From a bacterium (GTDB lineage: Bacteria > CAIWAD01): DNA of 64,000 nt. The notes below the pieces were generated by a model. That model had not been told where the DNA came from. It searched no databases and saw nothing but the letters and a program-made list of their open reading frames with translations. Below are positions 52,202-60,813 of the stretch, piece after piece. The stretch spans positions 28,828 through 92,827 of the forward strand of contig JAUIFJ010000017.1 in assembly GCA_030429345.1 (NCBI GenBank). The letters run 5' to 3'. The number at the start of each line of letters is the position of its first letter. Within the stretch, counting starts at the first letter, position 1. Made by a program: the position numbers and the translations under genes.

Positions 52202-53555
52202 GGCAGATCTCCCGCACGAGCTCGTCCAGCCCCGCGCTGCGACTGCCCTTGACCAGCAGGGCATCCCCGCTGCGCAGGCCGGCCAATCGCCGCGCCGCGT
52301 CCTTGACGGTGTGACAGTACAATCCGTCTCCGCAGCCGGCTTCCCGGTAGCCGGCTAGCACTTCGCGCATCACGGGGCCGCCGATCACCAGCAGCTCGTC
52401 GACTCCCGCCCGGCAGGCCTCGCTTCCCGTGCAGCGATGCCACTCGGCCTCCCGCGGTCCCAGCTCGGCCATGTATCCGAGGGCGGCGAAACGGCGTCCC
52501 GCGACGGGAAAGGCGGCCAAGGTCGCCAGCGCGGCGCGCACGGAGGCCGGATTGGCGTTGTAGCTGTCGTCGATCACGATGCGGCCGCGATGATGGATCA
52601 CGCGCATCCTGCCGGCCACCCGGTCGGAGGGGTCCAGGGAGGCCGCCTGCAGCAGGTCCTCGTCCGACACTCCCGCCAGCAGGGCCAGGGCAGCGGCGCT
52701 GAGCCAGCATTCGGCGAAGGCGCGCCCCGGAACGGCGAGGGTGCAGTCCTCGCTGCCAATGCGGAAACGGCCCCGTGCCTGCTCGTCCAGTCCGAGCCAG
52801 CGCAGCCTCCTCCCTTCGTGTTCCAGCCCGCCCTCCATGCTGTAGCACAGCGCCTCGGGAAGGGTCTCGACCAGGGTCCTCAGGCGAATGTCGCCCGTGT
52901 TGAGCGCGACGCGTCCTCCATGCTCCGCCAGCCAGCGGAGCAGTTCCGACTTGGCGCGCAGCACCCCCTCCAGGTCGCCGAAGGCTTCCAGGTGCGCCTC
53001 GGCGATGTTCGTCACCAGGCCGGCATGCGGCGAGAGCAGCGCGCTCATGCGGGCGATCTCGCCGAAATCGCTGGCGCCCAGTTCCTGGACCCAGATCCCC
53101 GGCGCCTGCGACAGGCCATTCACCAGCGCCAGCGGCATGCCGATGGTGCTGTTCAGGTTGCCCGGGTTGCCCGCCGCGCGTTTCGGGCCCAGCATGCCCA
53201 GCAGGAGCTCCTTGCTTGTGGTCTTGCCGTTGCTCCCGGTCAGGGCGAGCACAGTCCCGGTATACTCGCAGCGCGCCTGCCGCGCCAGCTCTTCGAGCGC
53301 CTCCCGCGCGGATGGAACACGAAGGCAGCGCGGATCCGCAGCAGGCTGCTCCGTGATGGCCCCGATGGCCCCCTGCTGCAGCGCGGCGGGAATGAAGGCA
53401 TGCCCGTCTACGCGCTCGCCGGGCAGGGCGAGGAAGAGATCGCCTTCCCCCGCCTGGCGGCTGTCCAGCACCAGGGCGCGCGGCACCTGCCCCTGCCAGG
53501 AAGCGGGCGCAGCTTGTCCGAGCCGCTCGGCGATCTGCTGCAGGGAATCGATCAT
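52194..53555 (-). CDS. murF: UDP-MurNAc-tripeptide-D-Ala-D-Ala ligase MurF
   Basis: A 453-residue Mur ligase with an N-terminal substrate domain (RALVLDSRQAGEGDLFLAL), an ATP-binding central domain with GSNGKTTSK (Lys111 in the P-loop), the NTGDIRL region and a C-terminal domain. It adds D-Ala-D-Ala to the nucleotide precursor. The start overlaps the PBP gene stop by 4 bases and its end overlaps ftsW. The other Mur ligases (murC, D, E) are not in this cluster. Confidence 0.95.
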   Translation of the reverse strand: MIDSLQQIAERLGQAAPASWQGQVPRALVLDSRQAGEGDLFLALPGERVDGHAFIPAALQQGAIGAITEQPAADPRCLRVPSAREALEELARQARCEYTGTVLALTGSNGKTTSKELLLGMLGPKRAAGNPGNLNSTIGMPLALVNGLSQAPGIWVQELGASDFGEIARMSALLSPHAGLVTNIAEAHLEAFGDLEGVLRAKSELLRWLAEHGGRVALNTGDIRLRTLVETLPEALCYSMEGGLEHEGRRLRWLGLDEQARGRFRIGSEDCTLAVPGRAFAECWLSAAALALLAGVSDEDLLQAASLDPSDRVAGRMRVIHHRGRIVIDDSYNANPASVRAALATLAAFPVAGRRFAALGYMAELGPREAEWHRCTGSEACRAGVDELLVIGGPVMREVLAGYREAGCGDGLYCHTVKDAARRLAGLRSGDALLVKGSRSAGLDELVREICHG

Positions 53556-55636
53556 GGTTCGAGCACCAGTTGAATGTGCCCCTCTTCGGGCCAGGCTTCT
53601 CCGGCCCCGGGCGATTGCCGCACAACCCGCCCCTCGCCGCTCAGCTCGACAGAGGCCGTCGCCATGCTCAGGACACTCAGGGCGGCGCGCGCGTCCAGCC
53701 CCTGCAGGTTCGGCAGGCCCTCGCCCGCGCTTCCGCAGACCAGGCGCAGCTCGTCCGGGAGGCGCATGTAGACGCCTGCCGGAAGCGACTGGCTACGGAC
53801 CAACCCTTCCCCTTCCAGGTGGAGGATCTCGAGCCACTCGCGCCCCAGTCGCCTGCGGACCTCTTCGTGCTCCAGGCCGCGCAGTTCGGGCAGGTGGCGC
53901 GGGGTCCCGGGAGCGTATACGAGGGGCTGCCGGGGATCCACGCCCCGCTCGAGGGCCTGGACGCGGCGCATGGTCTCGGCGAAGAGCGGCGCGGCCACGT
54001 GGCCCCCTTCCACCTGTCCGCGCGGTGTGTCCACCAGCGCCAGGCAGACCAGGCGACGTTCCTCGCTCTCGCAGACGCCCAGGAAGCTGGCGATGTAGTC
54101 GCGGTTGGAGTAGCCTCCCTCTGGATCCACCTTCTGGGCGGTGCCGGTCTTGCCCCAGACAAGGCAGCCCGGCACACGCGCCTTCCGGCCCGTCCCCTCC
54201 TCGACGACTTCGATCAGCAGGGCCTTCAGATCCTGGATCACGGAGCGCGAGAGCACCCGTCGGATCTTGAGGCTGCCCGGAGCCCGGCTCTCCTCCAGGC
54301 CGCGGATCTCGCGGATCACATGCGGCCGATAGAGCACGCCGCCATTGGCCATGGCGCACATGGCGGCGGTCATCTGCATGCCGTTGACGGCCAGGCCCTG
54401 CCCCATGCTGATGTTGGCGTACTCGACCGGCCCCCATTCCTTCAGCTTGGGCAGCCGCCCGCGCACTTCCCCGGGAAGATCAATGCCCGTGCGCTCGCCC
54501 AGGCCGAAGCGGCGCGCCATGCGGTAGAGCTCCTCGCGCGGCAGCTCCTCCGCCAGCACCACGGTCCCGATATTCGAGGACTTGGTGAAGACCTCGCGCA
54601 CGCTCAGCGTGTCGTAGCCGCGCCGGTTGCTGTCCCGGATCGTGCGGTTGGCGACACGGTAGCGGCCGTTGTGACAGGGCACGGGGCGCTGAAGGTCCTC
54701 CAGCAGCCCGTTCTCCAGCAGGGAGGCGAAGGTGATCAGCTTCATGGTCGAGCCGGGTTCGAACTGCTCCTCGACCGGTCGTATACGGGCGTACTCGGCC
54801 TGCCAGTCGCTCATGCGGTTCGGATCGAGAGGCGGCGAGGAAGCAAGGGCGAGGACCTCGCCGTTCTCCGGATCCATGATCACCAGTTGGCCGCCGACGG
54901 CGTCGAACTGCGAGACGCTTCGGTTGAGCTCTTCCTCGGCGATGGTCTGCATGCGCTGATCGATGGTCAAACGCACTTCGGCGCCGGCGCGGGCCTCGAC
55001 CCGCGGTCGCAGGTCGTTCTCCACCGGTTTGCCGCTGGCGTTCCGCACCAGGTATTCCTTGCCCGGCGTGCCACGCAGCAGGCTGTCCATGTACATTTCC
55101 ACGCCGCCCACCGGCTGTCCGTCTCGGCGGATCGCGCCCAGCAGGTTGCCTGCCACCGTCCCGTGGGGGTAATAGCGCTGGCCCGTGCGCTCGAAGTCCA
55201 GCCCCTTCAGCCCCAGGCGCCGGATGCTGCGCCTTTCGGCCTCGCCGACGCTTTCCGCCAGCAGCACACGCCCCTCTTCCCGCTGCAGGCGGCTTCGCAG
55301 TTCGCCCGCTCCGCGATCCAGGCTGGGCGCGAGCAGGTCGGCCGCCACGCGGGGATCCCCGAGCTGGCCCGTCCGGGCATAGAGGCGGTATACACGACTG
55401 AACTCGGTCGCCAGCAGGCGCCCATCGCGATCGACGATCGAGCCGCGCACCGCCGGCAGGGGACGGCTTCCGCGGAACTGGGCGTCGGCGCGCTCGCGGT
55501 ATTCTCCGCTCCACAGGAGCTGGATCACGCCCAGCTTGAGCGCGATCAGCCCGAAGGCCAGAAGGCCCAGCACCTGCACCAGCCTGACGCGGCCGTGGTA
55601 GTGGTAGGGACTGCGGTATGGCCTTACCGCGCGCAT
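53552..55636 (-). CDS. ftsI: Class B penicillin-binding protein FtsI/SpoVD-type with PASTA domains
   Basis: A 694-residue protein with one N-terminal membrane helix (about residues 18-40), a dimerisation region and a transpeptidase domain. The active-site motifs are STMK (Ser296, Lys299), SSN (353-355) and KTG (496-498). Two PASTA-like domains follow (LPELRGLEHEEVRRRLG and LPNLQGLDARAALSVLS), giving it the plan of SpoVD and PBP2x. It cross-links peptidoglycan at the septum with FtsW. ATG 55636 is chosen because it opens the cytoplasmic tail before the membrane helix; it overlaps ftsL by 13 bases. Confidence 0.95.
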   Translation of the reverse strand: MRAVRPYRSPYHYHGRVRLVQVLGLLAFGLIALKLGVIQLLWSGEYRERADAQFRGSRPLPAVRGSIVDRDGRLLATEFSRVYRLYARTGQLGDPRVAADLLAPSLDRGAGELRSRLQREEGRVLLAESVGEAERRSIRRLGLKGLDFERTGQRYYPHGTVAGNLLGAIRRDGQPVGGVEMYMDSLLRGTPGKEYLVRNASGKPVENDLRPRVEARAGAEVRLTIDQRMQTIAEEELNRSVSQFDAVGGQLVIMDPENGEVLALASSPPLDPNRMSDWQAEYARIRPVEEQFEPGSTMKLITFASLLENGLLEDLQRPVPCHNGRYRVANRTIRDSNRRGYDTLSVREVFTKSSNIGTVVLAEELPREELYRMARRFGLGERTGIDLPGEVRGRLPKLKEWGPVEYANISMGQGLAVNGMQMTAAMCAMANGGVLYRPHVIREIRGLEESRAPGSLKIRRVLSRSVIQDLKALLIEVVEEGTGRKARVPGCLVWGKTGTAQKVDPEGGYSNRDYIASFLGVCESEERRLVCLALVDTPRGQVEGGHVAAPLFAETMRRVQALERGVDPRQPLVYAPGTPRHLPELRGLEHEEVRRRLGREWLEILHLEGEGLVRSQSLPAGVYMRLPDELRLVCGSAGEGLPNLQGLDARAALSVLSMATASVELSGEGRVVRQSPGAGEAWPEEGHIQLVLEP

Positions 55637-56004
55637 GCGTAGCCTTCCGTCCGCCGCACGGATTCGGCGCGCCCCTCGCGGGGAAGCAGGCCTTCGCCGG
55701 CCACTGTGATCCATTCTCTCCGGCCGTCCGCCGCCACCATGCCCAGCTCTTCCCCGGCCAGTCGCTGGATGCGGCTGTAGCTCACCAGCCCCAGGCGGGC
55801 GGCGCGCAGCTGCCCGTTCTCCGCCAGCAGGCTGGAGCACTTGCCCTGCTGCTCGAAGAGCTCGGCGCGCAGGCGTCCGCATTCCACCTGCTTCCAGACA
55901 AGGAAGAGGGCCAGCAGGCCGCCGCCGAGCAGGATCGTCGACAGTCGTCCCAGAAAGCCCAGCTGCTGGCCCAGGTCGATCTTCTGTGTGCGGCGTGTGC
56001 TCAT
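55624..56004 (-). CDS. ftsL: Cell division protein FtsL-like
   Basis: A 126-residue small membrane protein. Short basic tail, a transmembrane helix (about residues 22-40, LSTILLGGGLLALFLVWKQ), then a coiled segment rich in charged residues and Leu (GRLRAELFEQQGKCSSLLAENGQLRA). FtsL pairs with FtsB-type proteins to activate FtsW and FtsI. Sequence similarity in this family is low; position between rsmH and the PBP gene and topology decide the call. The start overlaps the rsmH stop (ATGA). Confidence 0.85.
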   Translation of the reverse strand: MSTRRTQKIDLGQQLGFLGRLSTILLGGGLLALFLVWKQVECGRLRAELFEQQGKCSSLLAENGQLRAARLGLVSYSRIQRLAGEELGMVAADGRREWITVAGEGLLPREGRAESVRRTEGYACAR

Positions 56005-56957
56005 TGCAGGCTCCCCGGCCGATCGGGCAGGATCGGCGCTGTCGTGCGCGTGGCCCAGCGCAGGCGCGCGCTGCGGGCTCGCGGATTCGTCCGGATCTCT
56101 TCCTCCCCCGGCACCCGCCCCTTCCGTTCCGGCACCTTGAAGAGGGCGCGGTGCGCGCAGGCGCAGAGCGGCAGCTCGGGCGGGCAGAAGCAGTCGCGCT
56201 CCCAGTCGCGCAGGCAGCGCTTGACCATGCGGTCCTCGCCGCTGTGATACGTGATCACGGCCAGGACCCCTTCCGGCTGCAGCAGTTCCGGCACCAGGGC
56301 CAGCGCACGCCGCAGCGCGTCCAGTTCCCCGTTGATCTCCATGCGCAATGCCTGGAAGACCTGGCTCAGCACCTTGTAGCTCCCGCGTGTTCCAACCAGT
56401 TCCTCGACGGCGCTCGCCAGGTCGCCGGTGGTGCGGAAGGGCTGGCGCTCGCGCCGGGTCGCCAGGTGGGCGGCCATGCGGTCCGGCCGGTTCAAGTCCC
56501 CGCCTCGCTGGAACACGCGGCACAGGGCTCCTTCATCCGCCGTGTTGAGCAGATCCGCCGCCGTCCGCGTGTCCTGTCGGTTCATCCGCATGTCCAGAGG
56601 ACCTTCTCTCAGGTAGGAAAAACCCCGTTCCGCCGTATCGATCTGGTGGGACGAGACGCCAAGGTCAAGCAGGATGCCGTTCCGCGGGGCCCTCTCCCCG
56701 GGAGGCAGCAGATCCAGTTCTCCGAAATTGAGCTGCAGCACGCTGACCCGCGGATCACGCGCCAGCTCCCCGCCGGCCTTGCGGATCGCGTCCGTGTCCT
56801 GGTCGATGCAAAGCAGCCGGCCGCCCTCTTCCAGTTGCTCGAGGATGCGCCGGCTGTGTCCGCCTCCGCCCAGGGTTCCGTCCAGATAGCGCCCCCCGGG
56901 ATCCCGGACCAGCCGGGCCACCGTCTCCTCCAGCAGGACAGGGGCGTGATACTCCAT
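56001..56957 (-). CDS. rsmH: 16S rRNA (cytosine(1402)-N4)-methyltransferase RsmH
   Basis: A 318-residue RsmH (MraW). HAPVLLEETVARL, DGTLGGGGHS (residues about 26-35), LDLGVSSHQIDTAERGFSY, GELDALRRALALVPELLQPEG and a YHSGEDRMVKRCLRDW end are family signatures. It methylates 16S rRNA C1402. ATG 56957 is chosen from MEYHAPVLLEE; the stop of the STAS-like gene overlaps it (TGATG). The frame upstream continues but is shadow. Confidence 0.96.
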   Translation of the reverse strand: MEYHAPVLLEETVARLVRDPGGRYLDGTLGGGGHSRRILEQLEEGGRLLCIDQDTDAIRKAGGELARDPRVSVLQLNFGELDLLPPGERAPRNGILLDLGVSSHQIDTAERGFSYLREGPLDMRMNRQDTRTAADLLNTADEGALCRVFQRGGDLNRPDRMAAHLATRRERQPFRTTGDLASAVEELVGTRGSYKVLSQVFQALRMEINGELDALRRALALVPELLQPEGVLAVITYHSGEDRMVKRCLRDWERDCFCPPELPLCACAHRALFKVPERKGRVPGEEEIRTNPRARSARLRWATRTTAPILPDRPGSLQ

Positions 56958-57247
56958 CAGACGAAGACTCCTGGCGGCAGGCCCAGGCGTGCGCAGCTTC
57001 TCCGCTCGCGGGGCGCCACGCCCGCGAAGCGCAGGGTGCAGTCGGGCCGCGCCTCCGCGTGCAGCTCCTTGAGCCAGCGCGAGGCTTCCCGGTCGTGGCT
57101 CACCTGGCCGAAGTCCAGTTCGAGCACGCGATCCCCCTGGGCGAGGCGAGCGACGATGAAGGACAATTGGCGGTAGGCGCCCTCGTTGAGGGCCCCTTTC
57201 AATTGGTATACGTCGCGATCCGCGCGACTGCGATGCTGAATCACCAT
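56957..57247 (-). CDS. STAS-like domain protein in the dcw cluster
   Basis: A 96-residue protein with a beta-alpha-beta pattern reminiscent of a STAS/anti-sigma-factor-antagonist fold: RDVYQLKGALNEGAYRQLSFIVARL, VLELDFGQVSHDREASRWL and CTLRFAGVAPRERRSCARLG. No conserved phosphorylated serine (DSSGL type) is seen, so classical regulation by a kinase is doubtful. It starts 10 bases after mraZ with AGGAAG upstream, and its stop overlaps rsmH. Family assignment is by eye and weak; an unknown dcw-linked protein is the safe statement. Confidence 0.65.
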   Translation of the reverse strand: MVIQHRSRADRDVYQLKGALNEGAYRQLSFIVARLAQGDRVLELDFGQVSHDREASRWLKELHAEARPDCTLRFAGVAPRERRSCARLGLPPGVFV

Positions 57248-57256
57248 GATCGCTTC

Positions 57257-57703
57257 CTAGAGTTCCACGTCGCTCTGCTGCTCGCTGAGTATGTCCCCGC
57301 CTTCCTCGATCGCCTGCAGGTAATCCTGCGGATTCCAGATCTGGACAATGCGCTGGAACCCGGCCAGGGTGACCGTGCCGCCCTTTTCCAGGCGGGCATG
57401 GGCGATGAGGGCCGCCGGGACCTTGATCCGCCCCTGGTTGTCCACCGGACACTCGAAGACCGAGCTGACCAGGCGACGCACGAGCTGCCGGTTGGCGCGC
57501 ACCTGCATGTTGAGGCCCTGAAGGCGCTCACGCAGGAGAGCGTATTCGTCCGGGGTATACACGGCGACGCAATTCTCCACGTCGCGGGTCAGGTAGACGA
57601 TGGCCTCCTCGCCGGGGGCGAGGTCGTTCTTGAAGGGCGCAGGGATCTTGACCCGACCCTTCTGGTCCAGCGCGTAGTTGTATTCGCCCTGGAAGTACGC
57701 CAT
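57257..57703 (-). CDS. mraZ: Transcriptional regulator MraZ
   Basis: A 148-residue MraZ with two SpoVT/AbrB-like repeats: FQGEYNYALDQKGRVKIPAPFK and CPVDNQGRIKVPAALIAHARL. It is the first gene of the dcw cluster, where it often represses the operon by binding repeats upstream. ATG 57703 is chosen over 57706 by spacing from GGGGA. The upstream region has a possible operator dyad at 57712-57724 and GT-rich boxes at 57721-57760. Confidence 0.95.
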   Translation of the reverse strand: MAYFQGEYNYALDQKGRVKIPAPFKNDLAPGEEAIVYLTRDVENCVAVYTPDEYALLRERLQGLNMQVRANRQLVRRLVSSVFECPVDNQGRIKVPAALIAHARLEKGGTVTLAGFQRIVQIWNPQDYLQAIEEGGDILSEQQSDVEL

Positions 57704-57993
57704 CATTTCCCCGTGGTTACCACGTTTTCCTACTTTCTACCCCAATTCAATCGGCAACATACAAACATGGATCGAGTGCTGCAGAAAAAAAGAACGCACT
57801 TCACTTCCTGGGATTCGCTGTACAATTCGCAATCAATTAACTGGTTTTATATGACTTATAACAGATGGCCTTTTCGATCTCCAGGAACAAAGTCCGACCC
57901 CCTGTTCAACTTGGGGGATTGGAAGATAGATGTCCACAAGAGATCATCTCCTATTCAATGCTGTTATTTAATGATTTAGGAGGGTGGTAAGAA
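57704..57993. promoter_or_regulatory. AT-rich divergent promoter region upstream of mraZ
   Basis: About 290 bases between mraZ and the ArsR-DUF2087 gene, richer in AT than flanking DNA. CGTGG/CCACG (57712-57716/57720-57724) is a dyad at the mraZ leader. On the minus strand, TGGGG, TAGGA and TGGTA boxes follow each other at 10-12 base spacing just upstream of mraZ, a weak match to the direct repeats bound by MraZ. The AAAAAAAG tract and the AT-rich part at 57830-57870 may hold promoters; I see no certain -35/-10. Confidence 0.45.
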
Positions 57994-58593
57994 GTGGGAA
58001 CCAGTATAAGGCCGGATGAACGACTCCAGGTGCAGGAAATCCCCCTGGAGCAGCGGCTTCGCGCCCTGGCTCATCCGATGCGTCAGCAGATCCTGGAACG
58101 GCTTGCCAGCTGCAATGCCAACGCCGGGGACCTGCAGGAGGAACTGGAGCTGGGCGGCCCTTCCCTCTCCCAGCACCTGAGGCAGCTGCATGCCGCCGGC
58201 CTGATCCACCGGATATCGCGAGGACCCCACAAGGACTATGGCCTGTCCGCGGAGGGACTGCGGGAAGTGCTGGATTGGCTGGAAGAGCTGCTCGAGCTGC
58301 GCCTGGACGGACGGGCGGAAGAGCGCTTCCGCAAAAGAGTGCTGAGCGAGTTTCTTGCCCAGGACAAGCCGCGCGCCCTGCCGAGGCATTCACTGAAAAG
58401 GGAGTTGGTGGCGGCGCATTTTGCAGGAGAAATGAAACAGGGCGAATTCTACGCGGCAGCGGATGTGGAAGCAGGCCTGAGGGAGGCCTGCCGGGACTGG
58501 AAGGACCTGCTGGCACTCATGCGGGACCTGGGCCTGATCGAGGGAAACGGACAGTACTGGAGAAGGAAAACGGAAACCGGCCGAGGCCTCTAG
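57994..58593 (+). CDS. ArsR-type HTH regulator with C-terminal DUF2087
   Basis: A 199-residue protein. The N-terminal winged helix (residues about 18-90) has LEQRLRALAHPMRQQILERL and GPSLSQHLRQLHAAGLI, the ArsR/SmtB recognition-helix pattern. The C-terminal half (about 118-195) has the DUF2087 layout: VLSEFLAQDKPRALP, HFAGEMKQGEFYAAADVEAGL, then GLIEGNGQYWRR. No ELCVCDL-type metal site is seen. GTG 57994 has AGGAGG about ten bases upstream. It is divergent from mraZ. Its stop shares CTAG with the convergent gene at 58590. The target is unknown. Confidence 0.8.
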   Translation: MGTSIRPDERLQVQEIPLEQRLRALAHPMRQQILERLASCNANAGDLQEELELGGPSLSQHLRQLHAAGLIHRISRGPHKDYGLSAEGLREVLDWLEELLELRLDGRAEERFRKRVLSEFLAQDKPRALPRHSLKRELVAAHFAGEMKQGEFYAAADVEAGLREACRDWKDLLALMRDLGLIEGNGQYWRRKTETGRGL

Positions 58594-58925
58594 AAAGCCT
58601 GCGGAGCTTCGTGATTCGGCCCATCCAGCGCCCCTTCCCCGCGCAGGGCGATCACCTTAATCATGTCCTGCTGCAGCCGGAAGTTGGGCACGACCCGCTT
58701 GATCAGGCTGTGCACGTTCTTGTAGACATTGTCGAAATCCTGGGCCGAAAAGGGATTGTCGACCAGTTTCCCAAGCCATTGCTGCCCGTCGATCGAGAGG
58801 GGCTCCAGGAAGCCGGACCCGGGCTGCAGGTAGAGCTCTTCCGCCTTCTTGATGTTTTCCAGGTGATCCTTCAGGCGACTGGTCACTTCCAGGCCGACGA
58901 AGAGCTTCAGTTGAGTGCTTTGCAT
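58590..58925 (-). CDS. Hypothetical protein, unrecognised
   Basis: A 111-residue soluble protein that I do not recognise. It is largely helical and charged, with a KLFVGLEVTSRLKDHLENIKKAEE start and a middle part NPFSAQDFDNVYKNVHSLIKRV. There are no Cys, signal or membrane segments. ATG 58925 has AAGGAA upstream. It is the last gene of a minus-strand run after rlmH, 43 bases away, and its stop shares CTAG with the convergent ArsR-DUF2087 gene. It may be tied to rlmH or rarA, but nothing in the sequence says how. Confidence 0.55.
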   Translation of the reverse strand: MQSTQLKLFVGLEVTSRLKDHLENIKKAEELYLQPGSGFLEPLSIDGQQWLGKLVDNPFSAQDFDNVYKNVHSLIKRVVPNFRLQQDMIKVIALRGEGALDGPNHEAPQAF

Positions 58926-58968
58926 GGGTTCCTTTCCAGATTAAGCCTCTGAAAGTAGCAATGCCCGG

Positions 58969-59439
58969 CTAGCGGTGGTAGGGACGACCGGCGCGGATCA
59001 TGCAGGCCCGGTAGAGCTGCTCGACCAGGAAAAGCCGCACCATCTGGTGGGTGAAGGTCATTCGCGAGAGGGAGAGCACGGTGTCGGCCCGTTGCAGGAC
59101 CGGCGGGGCCAGCCCTTCGGTGCCGCCGATCAGGAAGGCCAGCTCGGGCGCCCCGCTTTCCAGCCAGCCGCCCAGCAGCGCGGCGAAGGACGGGCTGTCC
59201 TCAAGGGTTCCCGAAGCGTCCAGCGCGACACACACTGCCCGAGGATCCAGCCCCGACAGCAGGCGCTGCCCTTCCAGTTGCCTGCAATCCTCCGCGTTCC
59301 GGCCGGGACGCAGCTCCTCGGCGCGCAGTTCCTCGCCGTCGAGCCGCATCCAGGGGCGCAGGCGCTTGTGATACTCGGCTTCGGCCTGCCGTGCCCAGTC
59401 CTCGCGGGTGCGGCCGATCATGCGGATGCGGACCTTCAT
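58969..59439 (-). CDS. rlmH: 23S rRNA (pseudouridine(1915)-N3)-methyltransferase RlmH
   Basis: A 156-residue SPOUT methyltransferase. The knotted SAM site is seen in FLIGGTEGLAPPVL and the family C-terminus LSLSRMTFTHQMVRLFLVEQLYRACMIRAGRPYHR. It methylates pseudouridine 1915 in helix 69 of 23S rRNA. ATG 59439 overlaps the rarA stop by 4 bases; the frame upstream is shadow. Length matches the family (about 155). Confidence 0.96.
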   Translation of the reverse strand: MKVRIRMIGRTREDWARQAEAEYHKRLRPWMRLDGEELRAEELRPGRNAEDCRQLEGQRLLSGLDPRAVCVALDASGTLEDSPSFAALLGGWLESGAPELAFLIGGTEGLAPPVLQRADTVLSLSRMTFTHQMVRLFLVEQLYRACMIRAGRPYHR

Positions 59440-60764
59440 TCCTTCTCCCCCAGTCCCCTGTCCGGCCAGCAGGCGGCCAGGTACTCGCGCAGGCGGGCCT
59501 CGATGCCGCGATCCGCGGGCCGGTAGAAGACGCGCTGCTCGAGACCATCGGGCAGGTACTGCTGTGCGACATGCGCGCCCGGGTGGTCGTGGGGATATCG
59601 GTAGTCCTTCCCGTGTCCCAGCTTCTTCGCCAGGGCGGTCGGCGCATTGCGCAGGTGGAGCGGAACCGCCGGGCTGTCCCCCGCGCGCACGGCCTGGCGG
59701 GCTTCGTGATACGCCATTCCGGCGCGGTTGGACTTGGGCTGGGCGGCCAGGTAGGTCGTGCACTGCGCCAGGGGATACATGGCTTCCGGCATGCCCAGGG
59801 CGTGCACGGCCTGGAAGGCGGCCTGGGCGATCACGAGGGCATTGGGGCTGGCATTGCCCACGTCCTCGGAGGCCAGGATCAGCAGGCGCCGTGCGACAAA
59901 GACCGGGTCCTCCCCGGCTTCCAGCATGCGCGCCAGCCAGTAGATGCCGGCGTCGGCATCGCTCCCGCGGATGCTCTTGATGAAGGCGCTGACCATGTCG
60001 TAGTGCATGTCGCCCTTGCGGTCCATGGGCAGGATGCGATTGGCCAGCAGGCGCTCGAGCACGGCCGCGTCGACCACACGCTTGCCGGGCGGCAGGTCGG
60101 CGGCGACCCCGGCGGCCATTTCCAGCAGCTGCAGCAGCTTGCGGGCGTCCCCTCCGGCCAGGCCGACCAGGCGCTCGCGGCTCGCCGCGGGGAGCTCGAT
60201 CCCGAGCCCCGTGATCCATTCATCCTCCTGCAGCGCCCGGTCGATCAGCGTCAGCAGGGCGCTGTCCTCCAGGGCCTCGAACTGGATCACGTGGCAGCGG
60301 CTGAGCAGGGCGCGAATGATCTCGAAGCCCGGATTCTCCGTCGTCGCCCCGACCAGGGTCAGGGTGCCGTCCTCCACGCTGCCCAGCAGGGCATCCTGCT
60401 GGGCCTTGTTGAAACGGTGGATCTCGTCGATGAAGAGGATCGTGCCGCGCCCCTGCAGGCGGCGGCTGTCGCGGGCCTGGGCGATCACCTTGCGCAGCTC
60501 GGCGACGCCGCTGGTGACCGCGTTGAGGCTGTAGTACAACAGCCCGCTCTGGCGGATCAGCATGCGGGCCACGGTGGTCTTCCCGCAGCCCGGCGGGCCC
60601 CAGAAGATCATCGATTCGACCTTCTGCAGCTTCAGCAGCCGATGCAGCAGGCCGTCCTCGGCGGTGATGCCGGGCTGGCCGACCACCTGCTCGAGGCGCT
60701 CGGCGCGCAGGCGCTCGGCAAGGGGGGCGTGGCGGGTGTCCGGGTTCTGGTCGAAGAGGTCCAT
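59436..60764 (-). CDS. rarA: Replication-associated recombination protein RarA (MgsA)
   Basis: A 442-residue AAA+ ATPase of the RarA/MgsA/WHIP family. RPTTLEEVVGQ-like start, P-loop GPPGCGKTT (residues 56-64), Walker B ILFIDEIHRFNKAQQDAL, sensor-1 LVGATTENPGF, and a helical C-terminal tetramerisation domain with SAFIKSIRGSDADAGIYWLARMLEAGEDP. It acts at stalled replication forks. It starts 49 bases downstream of the acr3 stop on the same strand. Confidence 0.96.
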   Translation of the reverse strand: MDLFDQNPDTRHAPLAERLRAERLEQVVGQPGITAEDGLLHRLLKLQKVESMIFWGPPGCGKTTVARMLIRQSGLLYYSLNAVTSGVAELRKVIAQARDSRRLQGRGTILFIDEIHRFNKAQQDALLGSVEDGTLTLVGATTENPGFEIIRALLSRCHVIQFEALEDSALLTLIDRALQEDEWITGLGIELPAASRERLVGLAGGDARKLLQLLEMAAGVAADLPPGKRVVDAAVLERLLANRILPMDRKGDMHYDMVSAFIKSIRGSDADAGIYWLARMLEAGEDPVFVARRLLILASEDVGNASPNALVIAQAAFQAVHALGMPEAMYPLAQCTTYLAAQPKSNRAGMAYHEARQAVRAGDSPAVPLHLRNAPTALAKKLGHGKDYRYPHDHPGAHVAQQYLPDGLEQRVFYRPADRGIEARLREYLAACWPDRGLGEKE

Positions 60765-60813
60765 GGGAAGAAACTAGCACTTCCCTGCCCGCGAAGGCAG
60801 CGCTGTTTCCGGT

